Source: JANXXV01 sp038200305
Lineage (GTDB): Bacteria; Acidobacteriota; Terriglobia; Bryobacterales; Bryobacteraceae
NCBI GenBank assembly: GCA_038200305.1
Contig: JBBPYD010000196.1
Location: 1-41,400, forward strand
DNA length: 41,400 nt
Direction of reading: 5' to 3'
Below the pieces are notes generated by a model, which was not told the DNA's origin, searched no databases, and was given only the letters and a program-made list of their open reading frames with translations. Position 1 is the first letter of the stretch, and every line of letters begins with the position of its first letter. A program made the position numbers and the translations under genes. This document shows, piece after piece, positions 25,213 through 32,843 of this stretch.

Positions 25213-25968
25213 GGTGTAAATCTCCTCTACTCGGGTTCATAGTGGCATGACGGTGCAAGGGATTTGGAGAAGTTGAGGGCGGCTTGTTGGAGCTAAACGA
25301 GATTCAGGTGCAAAATTTCCGTGACCGATAAAGCTTGCACGGCAGAATACCCACTGGAGTTCAGCGCAGTTTTGCAGATCGTGATAGCGGTGGAGTATGG
25401 CTCTGCTCCAGAGGCCCATAGATGCACAACTGAAGTTCTTCTCCGCAGGGTGGAATACTTAGCTGTCTTCGCATTCCAATTACCTCCGCCATTACTTTAG
25501 TACTGCGGACGATTCAGCGATTTCCCGTAAGGACAATCTGCTCAGATAATTGACCCGAGTTACACACTCAGTTGTGAATGACAGAACCGCTGGTGTTCGA
25601 CCGTATTAGCTTTCGTTGTCCGAAATGCGGCAAGGAAGGTCTGATCTCGGCTGCTTGGTTGAGCTTGTCACGGATACTTCTTGAAGGGAAGTGCGCGTGT
25701 TGCGAAGAAGTCAGTCTTCGCTCTTTTGACTTACTGCAAATCGACTTATGGCTTGCAGTTTCCCCCGATCACTCCCAATTGCCCACCGATCGCTCAAGGC
25801 GGACTTCGGCTGTCTCCCCCAGCGTGTGGAGTACTTATGCCCACCGGGAACGCTAAGGAATCGAAATATGGGCGCCGCCTGGCTCTTGGCCCTACCTGGT
25901 CATGAATACGAGAAGGTCCGCCCTTCCAGTGATGCGTAGTCGCCAAGCGCCAGGCGCGCCAGCCAGCG
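25213..25968. other. Sparse intergenic region (756 bp)
   Basis: Between the RHGL gene and the STAS gene, both on the minus strand. The only candidate gene is a weak zinc-ribbon ORF at 25578-25856. I see no tRNA, transposase fragment or terminator. Other short frames, such as 25237-25419 minus, have no start signal or recognisable motif. Confidence 0.5.
25578..25856 (+). CDS. Possible small zinc-ribbon protein
   Basis: A 92-residue frame starting at ATG 25578. Two cysteine pairs (CPKCG at about 14-18, then CACC about 25 residues later) are spaced as in a zinc ribbon, and the segment up to DLLQIDLWLA looks protein-like. The last about 30 residues are Ser/Thr/Arg-rich and less convincing; a frame change there is possible. 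There is no clear ribosome site, so it may not be a real gene. Confidence 0.35.
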   Translation: MTEPLVFDRISFRCPKCGKEGLISAAWLSLSRILLEGKCACCEEVSLRSFDLLQIDLWLAVSPDHSQLPTDRSRRTSAVSPSVWSTYAHRER

Positions 25969-26382
25969 TCAATCGCCCGGCTGTTCTTCCTGCTGCTGAA
26001 CAAAGTCGAGGATATCGAATTTCTTGATCTCGCGATTTGGGAAGAAGCTGTTTACAGCGGTCTGGTCGTCCTCGAATATTTCAAAGACGCCGGAGAGTTT
26101 GGTAAGAACAAGCAACTCGATGTTGCGGCGGTTCAGGCGCACCAGTTTCAACGCACCGCCCGCCTTTTTCAGCGTTGTGTATCCGATCACCATGCCGCCC
26201 AGGCCAGTGCTATCGATGTAATCCACTGCCGCGAAGTTCAGCACCACATTGTTCGAACCGCTCTCTGAAAGCTCTGTAATTTTCGCCCGCAGATCGGAAA
26301 CAGGATCTCCTACGATCAGGCGGCCGTTTAGATGAAGAAGGACGATCCCTTCGCGTTCTGACTGTTCGATAGCGAGGCTCAT
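25969..26382 (-). CDS. STAS-domain anti-anti-sigma factor
   Basis: A 137-residue SpoIIAA-like STAS protein. VVLNFAAVDYIDSTGLGGMV contains the conserved phosphorylatable Ser58 (DSTGLGG). Such proteins normally release a sigma factor by binding its anti-sigma kinase when dephosphorylated. No RsbW-type kinase or PP2C phosphatase lies in the window, so the partner is elsewhere. A short charged tail (QQQEEQPGD) follows the domain. It lies 28 bp downstream of the sensor kinase gene and may be the last gene of that operon. TACAGT 8 nt before the ATG could also give it a near-leaderless promoter. Confidence 0.85.
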   Translation of the reverse strand: MSLAIEQSEREGIVLLHLNGRLIVGDPVSDLRAKITELSESGSNNVVLNFAAVDYIDSTGLGGMVIGYTTLKKAGGALKLVRLNRRNIELLVLTKLSGVFEIFEDDQTAVNSFFPNREIKKFDILDFVQQQEEQPGD

Positions 26383-26410
26383 TGGGCTTTACTGTAGTGT
26401 ACCGTTCCTA

Positions 26411-27895
26411 TCACGGCTCAGAATCGGCGGCCGTTTGCAGTTCAGGCACGAGCGCCGGGACGACAGCCGGGAGAGTGATGGTGAATTTAGTCCCGGAACC
26501 AAGATGGCTCTCTACTTCAATTGTGCCGCGATGCGCTTTCACGATCCAGGCGACAAAGCTCAGGCCAAGCCCGAGCCCCTTTTCAGGCCCTCGATCCATG
26601 GACGGAACGCGATAGAAACGGTCGAAGATGTGGGGCAGATTATCTTGCGGAATTCCCAGTCCGGAGTCTTCCACCACAATTCGCGCAAGCCCAGCGCCAC
26701 ACGTGACAGCCACATGCACCGTGCCGCCCTCGGGGGTGTACTTGACCGCATTAGACAGCAGGTTTGAGAGCAGCCGCTCCAACTGAATGCGGTCGCCCTC
26801 CACGGGGCATTCTTCCGGAAACGACGACGTCAGAGTCAGGCGCGCACCTTCGGCCGGAATCTGGAACTGGTCCACAATGTCCGCAGCCAACGGCACCAGG
26901 TCTATCGGTTGCCACTGAATCGCCAGCTGGCCGGATTCGGCCTGCGACAGCAGCAGCAGCGCGCGAATGGTTTGCGAAAGACGCTCCACATCCTGCAGCG
27001 CATCGACAATGGAATCCCTGTAGTCGCCCACCGTCTTTGCGGTGAGGAGCGCTACTTCCAATTGTCCCCGGATTGCTGTTAACGGCGTGCGCAATTCGTG
27101 CGAAACATCCGTCGAAAACTGACGTGTTTGGGTGAACGAATCGTTTAGCCTCTCAATCATCCGATTAAAGGAATTGATCAAACGGTCGAGCTCATCCTTA
27201 GCGCCGCGCGAGGGAATCCGTGCTGTCAGATTGGCGCCGGTGATCCGTTGCGCGGCGCGCGCTACATCATCCACGGGAATCAGCGCGCGCCGTGCTACGT
27301 ACCACCCGAGAAAACTGCTGGTGACAATTAGAAGTGGAAGTATGAAGAAATAGTTCCAGGTAAACTCATCCACAATCCGGCCGCTTTCGCCAAGGGAACG
27401 TCCCAGCGCGACGTAAAACGATTTGTGATTGTCGTCGATGAATGAACCGGACCGGATCATGTACGGAACGCCCTGCTTGCTGCGCCGGATGGTCCAGCTT
27501 TCTTTGTGTGCCTTCAGCGCGGCTCGAATGTCTTCCGGACGGTCTAAGCCCAGATCCTTGTACTTTTCGGAATATTCCAGTGGAAAGCCATTGGAATCCG
27601 CCAGTAGATAAACCTGTTTCAGGCGGTCAACGATAAACGCCTCATCGGGATCTTCGGTATCGTAATACCAGTCGATCTTGCCCTTTTCGATGCGCAGATA
27701 GCCCTTGACCGCGCCCCATTCCTCGGTCAGCAACTCCCGGACCTGCTTATCGTAAATTCCAGTCAGGGTTTGCCGGAAAAAGATGCCTAGGAAGCTGAGC
27801 AGGACTGCGAAGAACAGGACATAGCTCGCGGCCAGACGAAAACGAAGACCCCGGAAGAAGCGCGCGCTTTTCAAGGTGGGCAACGGCAATTTCAT
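26411..27895 (-). CDS. CusS-like sensor histidine kinase
   Basis: A 494-residue two-span sensor. The first membrane helix is about 21-42, a periplasmic sensor follows (about 43-180), then the second helix (about 181-201), a HAMP domain (VARRALIPVDDVARAAQRIT), HisKA with His266 in STDVSHELRTPL, and the ATPase domain (NLLSNAVKYTPEGG, VVEDSGLGIPQDNL, FDRFYRVPS, GLGLGLSFV). The architecture and HisKA sequence resemble heavy-metal sensors of the CusS/CopS group. The response regulator gene lies 7 bp upstream and the two form one operon. The CusF-like gene about 3 kb away fits a copper-related role, but that is inference. Confidence 0.9.
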   Translation of the reverse strand: MKLPLPTLKSARFFRGLRFRLAASYVLFFAVLLSFLGIFFRQTLTGIYDKQVRELLTEEWGAVKGYLRIEKGKIDWYYDTEDPDEAFIVDRLKQVYLLADSNGFPLEYSEKYKDLGLDRPEDIRAALKAHKESWTIRRSKQGVPYMIRSGSFIDDNHKSFYVALGRSLGESGRIVDEFTWNYFFILPLLIVTSSFLGWYVARRALIPVDDVARAAQRITGANLTARIPSRGAKDELDRLINSFNRMIERLNDSFTQTRQFSTDVSHELRTPLTAIRGQLEVALLTAKTVGDYRDSIVDALQDVERLSQTIRALLLLSQAESGQLAIQWQPIDLVPLAADIVDQFQIPAEGARLTLTSSFPEECPVEGDRIQLERLLSNLLSNAVKYTPEGGTVHVAVTCGAGLARIVVEDSGLGIPQDNLPHIFDRFYRVPSMDRGPEKGLGLGLSFVAWIVKAHRGTIEVESHLGSGTKFTITLPAVVPALVPELQTAADSEP

Positions 27896-27902
27896 ATACT
27901 GT

Positions 27903-28604
27903 TTAAGCTAGAGAGTCGGTTGCGGCCGCATCCTTTTCCGGTAAATCCAGCATGTATCCGATGCCGCGCACGGTGTGGATCAACTTGGCCGGCCACTTGT
28001 CGTCGATCTTGCTCCGCAGATGGCGGATGTAAACATCGACGATGTTGGTGAGCCCGTCATAATCCATATCCCAGACATGTTCCACAATCATGGTCCGGCT
28101 CAACGGACGGCCGCGATTCCGCATCATGTACTCAAGGATGCTGAATTCCTTCGGGGCCAGCTCGATACTGTCGCCACTGCGAACCACTTTGCGGCGGATG
28201 CAGTCGAGGATCAGGTCGCCTACCTGCAGGCGCTCAGGCGTCGGCTGACCGCGGCGGAGCAACACACGCACGCGCGCCAGCAGTTCCACAAAAGCGAACG
28301 GTTTGACAAGATAGTCGTCGGCGCCGAGTTCCAGGCCCTTCACACGGTCATCAACCCCGCCACGGGCGCTAAGAATTAAGACGGGCGGGCTTAGCTTGCG
28401 GTTCCGGATCTTCTCAAGCACCTGCAAACCGTCCATATCTGGCAGCATCATATCGAGGATGACAAGATCGTAGTCGGTGGCATGCACCATGTCGATCGCT
28501 TTCGATCCATCCCCTGCCACATCTACGGCATAGCCGGCGCTTTCTAACCCGCGCGATAAAAAATCGGCAATTCTCTTCTCATCTTCCACAACCAAAAAGC
28601 GCAT
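27903..28604 (-). CDS. OmpR-family response regulator (CusR-like)
   Basis: A 233-residue regulator. The receiver domain has the acidic pocket EDE (7-9), phosphoacceptor Asp51 (LVILDMMLPD) and Lys in DDYLVKPF. The C-terminal winged helix (about 130-225) is of the OmpR/PhoB type (LAPKEFSILEYMMRNRGRPLSR, VDVYIRHLRSKID, VRGIGYML). It probably receives phosphate from the kinase encoded just downstream. TACAAT at 28619-28624 (minus) is a candidate -10 that would leave a leader of about 7 nt. The start lies inside the frame-shifted tail of the alcohol dehydrogenase gene (26-bp overlap). Confidence 0.93.
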   Translation of the reverse strand: MRFLVVEDEKRIADFLSRGLESAGYAVDVAGDGSKAIDMVHATDYDLVILDMMLPDMDGLQVLEKIRNRKLSPPVLILSARGGVDDRVKGLELGADDYLVKPFAFVELLARVRVLLRRGQPTPERLQVGDLILDCIRRKVVRSGDSIELAPKEFSILEYMMRNRGRPLSRTMIVEHVWDMDYDGLTNIVDVYIRHLRSKIDDKWPAKLIHTVRGIGYMLDLPEKDAAATDSLA

Positions 28605-29661
28605 AGGTATCCAACATCATTGTAATCCTTGCGCCACCAGCCTTTAGGCCATAGTAAGCACTACACGGAAACGCGCTTTTATTTGAAATCATGCGTTCAA
28701 ACGCTTCGGCGGCGCGCGCCAGTGGATAGGTTTCGATCATCGGATGAACTCCAGCGAGGTTGGCAAAGCGCAACGCATCTTCGGAATCGGATGGAGTGCC
28801 GGAAGGCCATCCCTGAACCGATTTCCGCCCTGCGATGAGTTGGATGGGAGAAATTTGAAGCGGGTCGGGGCTGGCGCCCACGATGACGAGTTTGCCGCCC
28901 GCGGTCAGCCCGTTTACAAGCGGGCTCATGGCTTTGCTGTCCGGCGCGGTGGTGAGGATCACCCGCGCTCCTCCCAAGCGATTCAGTTCCTCCACCGCAT
29001 TTTGGGTATCCGTGTCGATGTAGAGCTTCGCGCCGAGTTTCTTGGCCAGGTCCTCTTTGTCCTTGCCGCGCGAAATCGCAACCGTGTAAAAGCCCAGCTT
29101 GTTCGCAAACTGCACGCCAAGATGCCCCAGACCGCCCAGTGCCTGCACGGCAACCACATCGCCGCCGCGTGCTCCGCTATTGCGAAGGGCGTTATAGGTA
29201 GTGATGCCCGCGCACATGATGGGCGCGGCTTCTTCAGACGCGAGGTCATCGGGAATAAGCGCCAGCCCTTCGGTTGGCGCGATCATGTATTCGGCATAGC
29301 CACCGTCAAAATGGATACCGGTGATACGCATATTTTGGCAAGCCGCGAAGTCGCCCTGGCGGCAAGGATGACAGTGACCACAGTGAGCGCCGTGCCAACC
29401 GACCCCCACGCGTTGACCGGCCGTCCAGCCAGTGATGCCCGGTCCGGCAACGTCAATCACCCCGGCTACTTCGTGCCCGGGCACTCGAGGGTATTCAATT
29501 CCAGGCCAGTGACCTTCCTTCACAAACACGTCGCTGTGACAGATGCCACACGCCTGAACCTTGATGCGAACCTCACCCGGTCTGGGTTCAGGAATGTCAC
29601 GTTCCACTAACTCAAAGCCGGCTCCCGCGGCGGGGACCTGCACTGCTTTCATTTTTGCCAT
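28579..29661 (-). CDS. Zinc-dependent alcohol dehydrogenase, C-terminus frameshifted
   Basis: A medium-chain NAD(P)-dependent dehydrogenase oxidising alcohols or reducing aldehydes. Catalytic zinc ligands are Cys41 (GICHSD) and His63/Glu64 (GHE); the structural zinc uses Cys94, Cys97, Cys100 and Cys108. The Rossmann motif is LGGLGHLG. The frame is odd after Phe331: as written it runs on for 29 atypical residues into the response-regulator gene. Removing one G of the GG at 28667-28668 restores the normal family ending RVVLTMA and a stop at 28644-28646, giving 338 residues, the usual length. So either a real 1-bp insertion or a sequencing error. The enzyme would probably still fold, with an altered C-terminus. 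No ribosome site is evident before ATG 29661. Confidence 0.88.
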   Translation of the reverse strand: MAKMKAVQVPAAGAGFELVERDIPEPRPGEVRIKVQACGICHSDVFVKEGHWPGIEYPRVPGHEVAGVIDVAGPGITGWTAGQRVGVGWHGAHCGHCHPCRQGDFAACQNMRITGIHFDGGYAEYMIAPTEGLALIPDDLASEEAAPIMCAGITTYNALRNSGARGGDVVAVQALGGLGHLGVQFANKLGFYTVAISRGKDKEDLAKKLGAKLYIDTDTQNAVEELNRLGGARVILTTAPDSKAMSPLVNGLTAGGKLVIVGASPDPLQISPIQLIAGRKSVQGWPSGTPSDSEDALRFANLAGVHPMIETYPLARAAEAFERMISNKSAFPCSAYYGLKAGGARITMMLDTYALFGCGR

Positions 29662-29771
29662 GCGAGATTAGATGCACAAAGAGGTGAGTGCGCGTCAACA
29701 GATTCGCGGCCGCTGGAGCGGTGCAGGAGGGGATCTATCGAGCTTTCGCCGAAGTGTTCTTGCGGCGGCGT

Positions 29772-30212
29772 TTACGAGCTGAATTCCTCGCTTAGGCGGT
29801 CGAGTGCTAACGCACCAAGAGCCAGGCCGAAATCACGCAAAGCGATATCGAAATAGCCGGGGACGATCAGTAGGTTGATCACAATTCCGAGCAGCCATAC
29901 GCACACAACGTAAGCACCGATTCTGGGCTTGACAGCGACAAGCAGACCGGCGGCGATCTCGACGGCGCCGATGATCAACATGAGATTGTGTCCTCCGATG
30001 GGCGAGAGATTGGCGATGATAGGGGCTAGATACATATCCCAGTTCACCAGCAGATGGAAGAATTTGTCGAGCCCTGCGGCTAAGGGGGCGATCACGAAGG
30101 CCAGATGAAGGATCCGGTATGCCTGATAGGCTGGGGTGGACGCCGAGAGGGCATGGGTATGGGTGTGGCCGGGTAACCCCGATCCTACTCCGCTTACGAT
30201 TGTTTGTGCCAT
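29772..30212 (-). CDS. DoxX-like membrane protein
   Basis: A 146-residue membrane protein with four predicted spans and a soluble His-containing N-terminus (GHTHTHALS). It resembles DoxX-like proteins, seen with thiosulfate:quinone oxidoreductase, oxidative-stress and respiration genes, but many copies are uncharacterised (VIAPLAAGLDKFFHLLVNWDMYLAP, then GAVEIAAGLLVAVKPRIGA). ATG 30212 has AAGGAG 9 nt upstream, so I prefer it over a longer frame from 30266. Upstream it faces a broken ECF sigma gene, with two inverted repeats between them. Confidence 0.75.
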   Translation of the reverse strand: MAQTIVSGVGSGLPGHTHTHALSASTPAYQAYRILHLAFVIAPLAAGLDKFFHLLVNWDMYLAPIIANLSPIGGHNLMLIIGAVEIAAGLLVAVKPRIGAYVVCVWLLGIVINLLIVPGYFDIALRDFGLALGALALDRLSEEFSS

Positions 30213-30229
30213 GGTTACATCTCCTTTGC

Positions 30230-30249
30230 GCCGGACGTTTTGGTCCGGC
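30230..30249. promoter_or_regulatory. Inverted repeat before the DoxX gene
   Basis: A perfect 7-bp dyad, GCCGGAC-gttttg-GTCCGGC, just upstream of the DoxX Shine-Dalgarno. It could be an operator or an RNA hairpin in the leader. Confidence 0.45.
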
Positions 30250-30277
30250 ACTTGTACCGAGTGCAATCTGACGATTT

Positions 30278-30301
30278 GGTTACAGCAATTATTTTGTAAC
30301 C
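30278..30301. promoter_or_regulatory. Inverted repeat GGTTACA-N10-TGTAACC
   Basis: A perfect 7-bp dyad with an AT-rich 10-bp centre, between the divergent DoxX and ECF sigma genes. The symmetry and spacing are typical of a dimeric regulator site. No matching regulator can be named. Confidence 0.5.
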
Positions 30302-30303
30302 CT

Positions 30304-30958
30304 TTGCATCATGCCGACTCTGTATGGACGCATGGTCCCACTTTAATTAATTCGCCAGCGTTTTCCGATGAAGATGTGGTGCAGCGGGTTCGCGCGGGGG
30401 AGACTGCACTGTATGAGGTGGTGATGCGGCGCTACAATCAGCGGCTCTACCGGATAGCGCGGGTGATGCTGCGCGACGATGACGAGGCTGAAGATGTGGT
30501 GCAGGAGACTTACGTTGACGAAGATTGCTGTGTACGAAGCTTCGCAACGTTTGCGGAAACGGAGGCGCATCCAGGATTTTGCGGTCGATCCGGAGGCAGA
30601 AACTCAGAATATGGAAAATGTGAAGTCTTCCGATGCAGGGCCGGAGCAGGAAACGTTGAACCACGAGGCGCGATCGCTTTTGGAGCAAGCGATTGATAGT
30701 TTGCCGCCGTCGTATCGTTCTGTTGTGGTGTTCCGCGATATTGAGAACTTGAGCACGGCTGAGACGGCCGAGTGCCTAGAATTATCGGAAGAGAACGTGA
30801 AAGTCCGGTTGCTGCGCGCGAGAGATATGCTTCGTCAGGATTTGTATGAACGGGCCGGAGCGACGAGCTCGCAAGCATTCCAATTTATGGGAGCGCGGTG
30901 TGACCGGATTGTGAGCCGGGTATTGGAGAAGATACACGCTAAGCTGGAAGGATGCTGA
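30304..30958 (+). pseudogene. ECF RNA polymerase sigma factor, internally deleted and frameshifted
   Basis: Two frames carry one ECF sigma factor. Frame one encodes the start of region 2, up to DDDEAEDVVQETYV (ending near 30516). Frame two resumes at LTKIAVYEASQRLRKRRR (from 30515) and continues through region 4 (LPPSYRSVVVFRDIENLS, then LELSEENVKVRLLRARDML) to the stop at 30958. A normal ECF protein has about 20 more residues between these points, ending in a F-STWL block. The missing piece is region 2.3-2.4, which melts and recognises the -10 element. So the gene has lost that segment plus its reading frame and cannot make a working sigma factor as written. The start is uncertain; TTG 30304 is one in-frame option. 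Its end overlaps the next gene. Confidence 0.7.
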
Positions 30959-31452
30959 CAGATTTGGTGCAGATTCGCCGCACGGGCGAAAAGATGCGCG
31001 AAGAGAACGAGCAGTTCCGGCGCCATCTGAAACGGCATAAATTCGTGGAGCGGAAATTCCGCCATATCGCGCAGGAGATTGAGGAGCAAATTGACTGCAA
31101 GGTATGCGCGAACTGCTGCCGTGAGGCGACCGTGAGATTGGGCGATCGCGATGTGGAAAAACTTTCGAAGTTGTTCCGTATGAAGCGGGGGCAGTTCCTG
31201 CGGGATTACACGGAGGTAAGCGAGGAGGAAGGCATTATTCTAAAGCGCAACGACGCGGGTTGTGTGTTTCTGGAAGAGAACCTGTGCTCGATTTACGACG
31301 ACCGTCCGCACAATTGTGAAAACTTTCCTCATCTGGTGCGGGGGGAAGGGTCGCTGGTGAGCCGCATGTGGGAGATGAAAGACCGCGCATGCTACTGTCC
31401 GATTGTGTATAACACGCTTGAGGCGTTCAAGGACGAAGTTAAGTTCCGGTAA
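30952..31452 (+). CDS. YkgJ-type cysteine-cluster protein
   Basis: A 166-residue cytoplasmic protein of the YkgJ/Fe-Zn-chelating cluster family. The signature is Cys49, Cys52, Cys55, Cys56 (CKVCANCC), with further cysteines in GCVFLEENLCSIYDDRPHNC and RACYCPIV, which together can bind zinc or an iron-sulfur centre. The N-terminal about 45 residues are a charged helix. ATG 30952 overlaps the sigma stop (ATGCTGA), implying translational coupling. Family function is poorly known. Confidence 0.88.
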   Translation: MLTDLVQIRRTGEKMREENEQFRRHLKRHKFVERKFRHIAQEIEEQIDCKVCANCCREATVRLGDRDVEKLSKLFRMKRGQFLRDYTEVSEEEGIILKRNDAGCVFLEENLCSIYDDRPHNCENFPHLVRGEGSLVSRMWEMKDRACYCPIVYNTLEAFKDEVKFR

Positions 31453-31482
31453 GAAATGTGCGAATCTATAGCGGAGGCAAAA

Positions 31483-31821
31483 ATGAATCGACGAAGGAAA
31501 GCATTGCTGGCCGCATTGTCAGCTTTTGCGTTTTTGTTAATGCCGATGGTGCAGGCCCAGCCGGCAGGAAAAAAGGCTTCTACGCTGCGTGGCAAGGTTG
31601 AGGCGGTGAACGCCGGCGCCAAGAGCCTGACCGTGAATCATGAAGCGGTTGCGGGGTGGATGGATGCGATGACGATGCCGTACCAAGTCGATAAAGAAGA
31701 CGTGCTGAAGCGCGTGAAGGCTGGAGATCAGATCACAGCGAAGGTGTACGAGGGCGATTATACTTTGTACGACGTTCAGGTGGTTCCGCCGAAAGGAGGG
31801 AAAGCTTCTCCGAAGAAGTAA
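31483..31821 (+). CDS. CusF-like periplasmic copper-binding protein
   Basis: A 112-residue exported protein with a signal peptide (about 1-25, ending VQAQ). The core is NHEAVAGWMDAMTMPYQV, with His53, Trp59, Met63 and Met65 corresponding to the His/Trp/Met/Met copper(I) site of CusF; GDQITAKVYEGDYTLYDVQV follows as the small beta-barrel. It probably carries or buffers copper in the periplasm. ATG 31483 has GGAGG upstream; a longer frame from 31456 lacks one. It lies just after the YkgJ gene in the same orientation. No CusCBA pump or copper ATPase is in the window. Confidence 0.88.
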   Translation: MNRRRKALLAALSAFAFLLMPMVQAQPAGKKASTLRGKVEAVNAGAKSLTVNHEAVAGWMDAMTMPYQVDKEDVLKRVKAGDQITAKVYEGDYTLYDVQVVPPKGGKASPKK

Positions 31822-31829
31822 GAGTGCGT

Positions 31830-32765
31830 CTAGTTTCTGAGCCGCTCCGTTAGGTTAATGGGATCGCGCAGGCGGAAGCTGAGCTTCGTTTCAATGGGGA
31901 TCTGAGCGGGCTTGCCGCGCGTCATCAGTACGCCTCCGGTTCCCGCGGCTCCGCCAGCACCTGCTCCGATTGCGGCGCCTTTACCGCCGCCGGCAATTGC
32001 TCCAATTGCCGCTCCAATTGCCGCGCCGGCTCCTATTTTCTCCGCATCACCCCGTTTGCTGGTATCCCCCTGTTTGCTGAAAGTCTCGGTTTGAATTTTC
32101 GCTTTCTGACCATCGGACGTGTTCAGTTGTATAAGTTCGAGTGACAGGCGGGCGACGCCACGGACGCGGCCGGCCTCCTCGGTTTCGGTGACGCGGCCGA
32201 GTACACGGGCGCCGCGCTCGGCCAGAACAACCCCGTCCACTACCAGAGGTTGATCGAGAATGGCGCGGAATGTGTCGCCGGTGCGGTTGCGATCGCTGGA
32301 AAGCGCTTCATCCAGACGCACTGTGATAAGAGAACCGGCCGGGACCGTGACTGTGAGCGGGACGCGGGGCTGGGGTGCTTCAATGGCCGGCTGCGGCGCG
32401 GAGACGGGCGGCGGTGTGGATTGCGCAATCACCGGGGCCGGTTCTTGTGGTGGCGCCGCCGGAGGGTTGACGGGTGTGTTGGCTTTCGGCATCGATTGTG
32501 CCACTGGTTCCGATGCGGCGGACTTTCTTGGCGCAGCAACTTGCGATTTATGTTTCGGCGCGGAAGTACGAACCGGCTCCGGCTGTCGAACCGGCTCCGG
32601 CTCGCGCACCGGTTCCCCGGCTGGGGGTATCCCGGCTGGGGCCGCAACAGACGGATTGGTGAGCGTGAACGGCATTTCGGGCGGCTGGGGCGGCTTCCTC
32701 ATGGCTAAATATGCGACGCCAGAGGCCAGCACGGCTCCTAACACAAATGTCAATACGGGTTTCAT
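31830..32765 (-). CDS. Membrane-anchored Pro-rich protein with glycine zipper
   Basis: A 311-residue protein. An N-terminal membrane anchor (MKPVLTFVLGAVLASGVAYLA) is followed by a Pro/Ala-rich linker with repeats such as REPEPVRQPEPVR (to about 170). A beta-rich domain follows (VPAGSLITVRLDEALSSDRN, then VLAERGARVLGRVTETEEAG, a form common in acidobacterial exported proteins), then a glycine-zipper segment (IGAGAAIGAAIGAIAGGG). The layout suggests an envelope protein whose zipper inserts into or oligomerises at a membrane. ATG 32765 has GGAGG about 6 nt upstream; a longer frame to 33071 is a read-through. Function unknown. Confidence 0.8.
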   Translation of the reverse strand: MKPVLTFVLGAVLASGVAYLAMRKPPQPPEMPFTLTNPSVAAPAGIPPAGEPVREPEPVRQPEPVRTSAPKHKSQVAAPRKSAASEPVAQSMPKANTPVNPPAAPPQEPAPVIAQSTPPPVSAPQPAIEAPQPRVPLTVTVPAGSLITVRLDEALSSDRNRTGDTFRAILDQPLVVDGVVLAERGARVLGRVTETEEAGRVRGVARLSLELIQLNTSDGQKAKIQTETFSKQGDTSKRGDAEKIGAGAAIGAAIGAIAGGGKGAAIGAGAGGAAGTGGVLMTRGKPAQIPIETKLSFRLRDPINLTERLRN

Positions 32766-32808
32766 CTCACCCCTCCGATACTGTAAACGCGGCGCGGGTA
32801 CGCCCGGT

Positions 32809-32837
32809 TTCAAGCGTCTGGAGGCACCGTCTAGAAT
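32809..32837 (+). promoter_or_regulatory. Likely promoter for the dus gene, leaderless
   Basis: TTCAAG (32809-32814), a 17-bp spacer and TAGAAT (32832-32837) lie so that the -10 ends 6 nt before ATG 32844. The predicted start is the A of the ATG. The -35 is weak (3 of 6). Confidence 0.5.
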
Positions 32838-32843
32838 GGAACC

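Noticed and set aside
28744..29610. 288-residue open frame on plus
   Set aside because: Antisense to the zinc alcohol dehydrogenase, which has all zinc ligands.
30136..30303. Upstream extension of the ECF sigma frame
   Set aside because: It runs antisense through the DoxX start and the operator-like repeats, so it is not coding.
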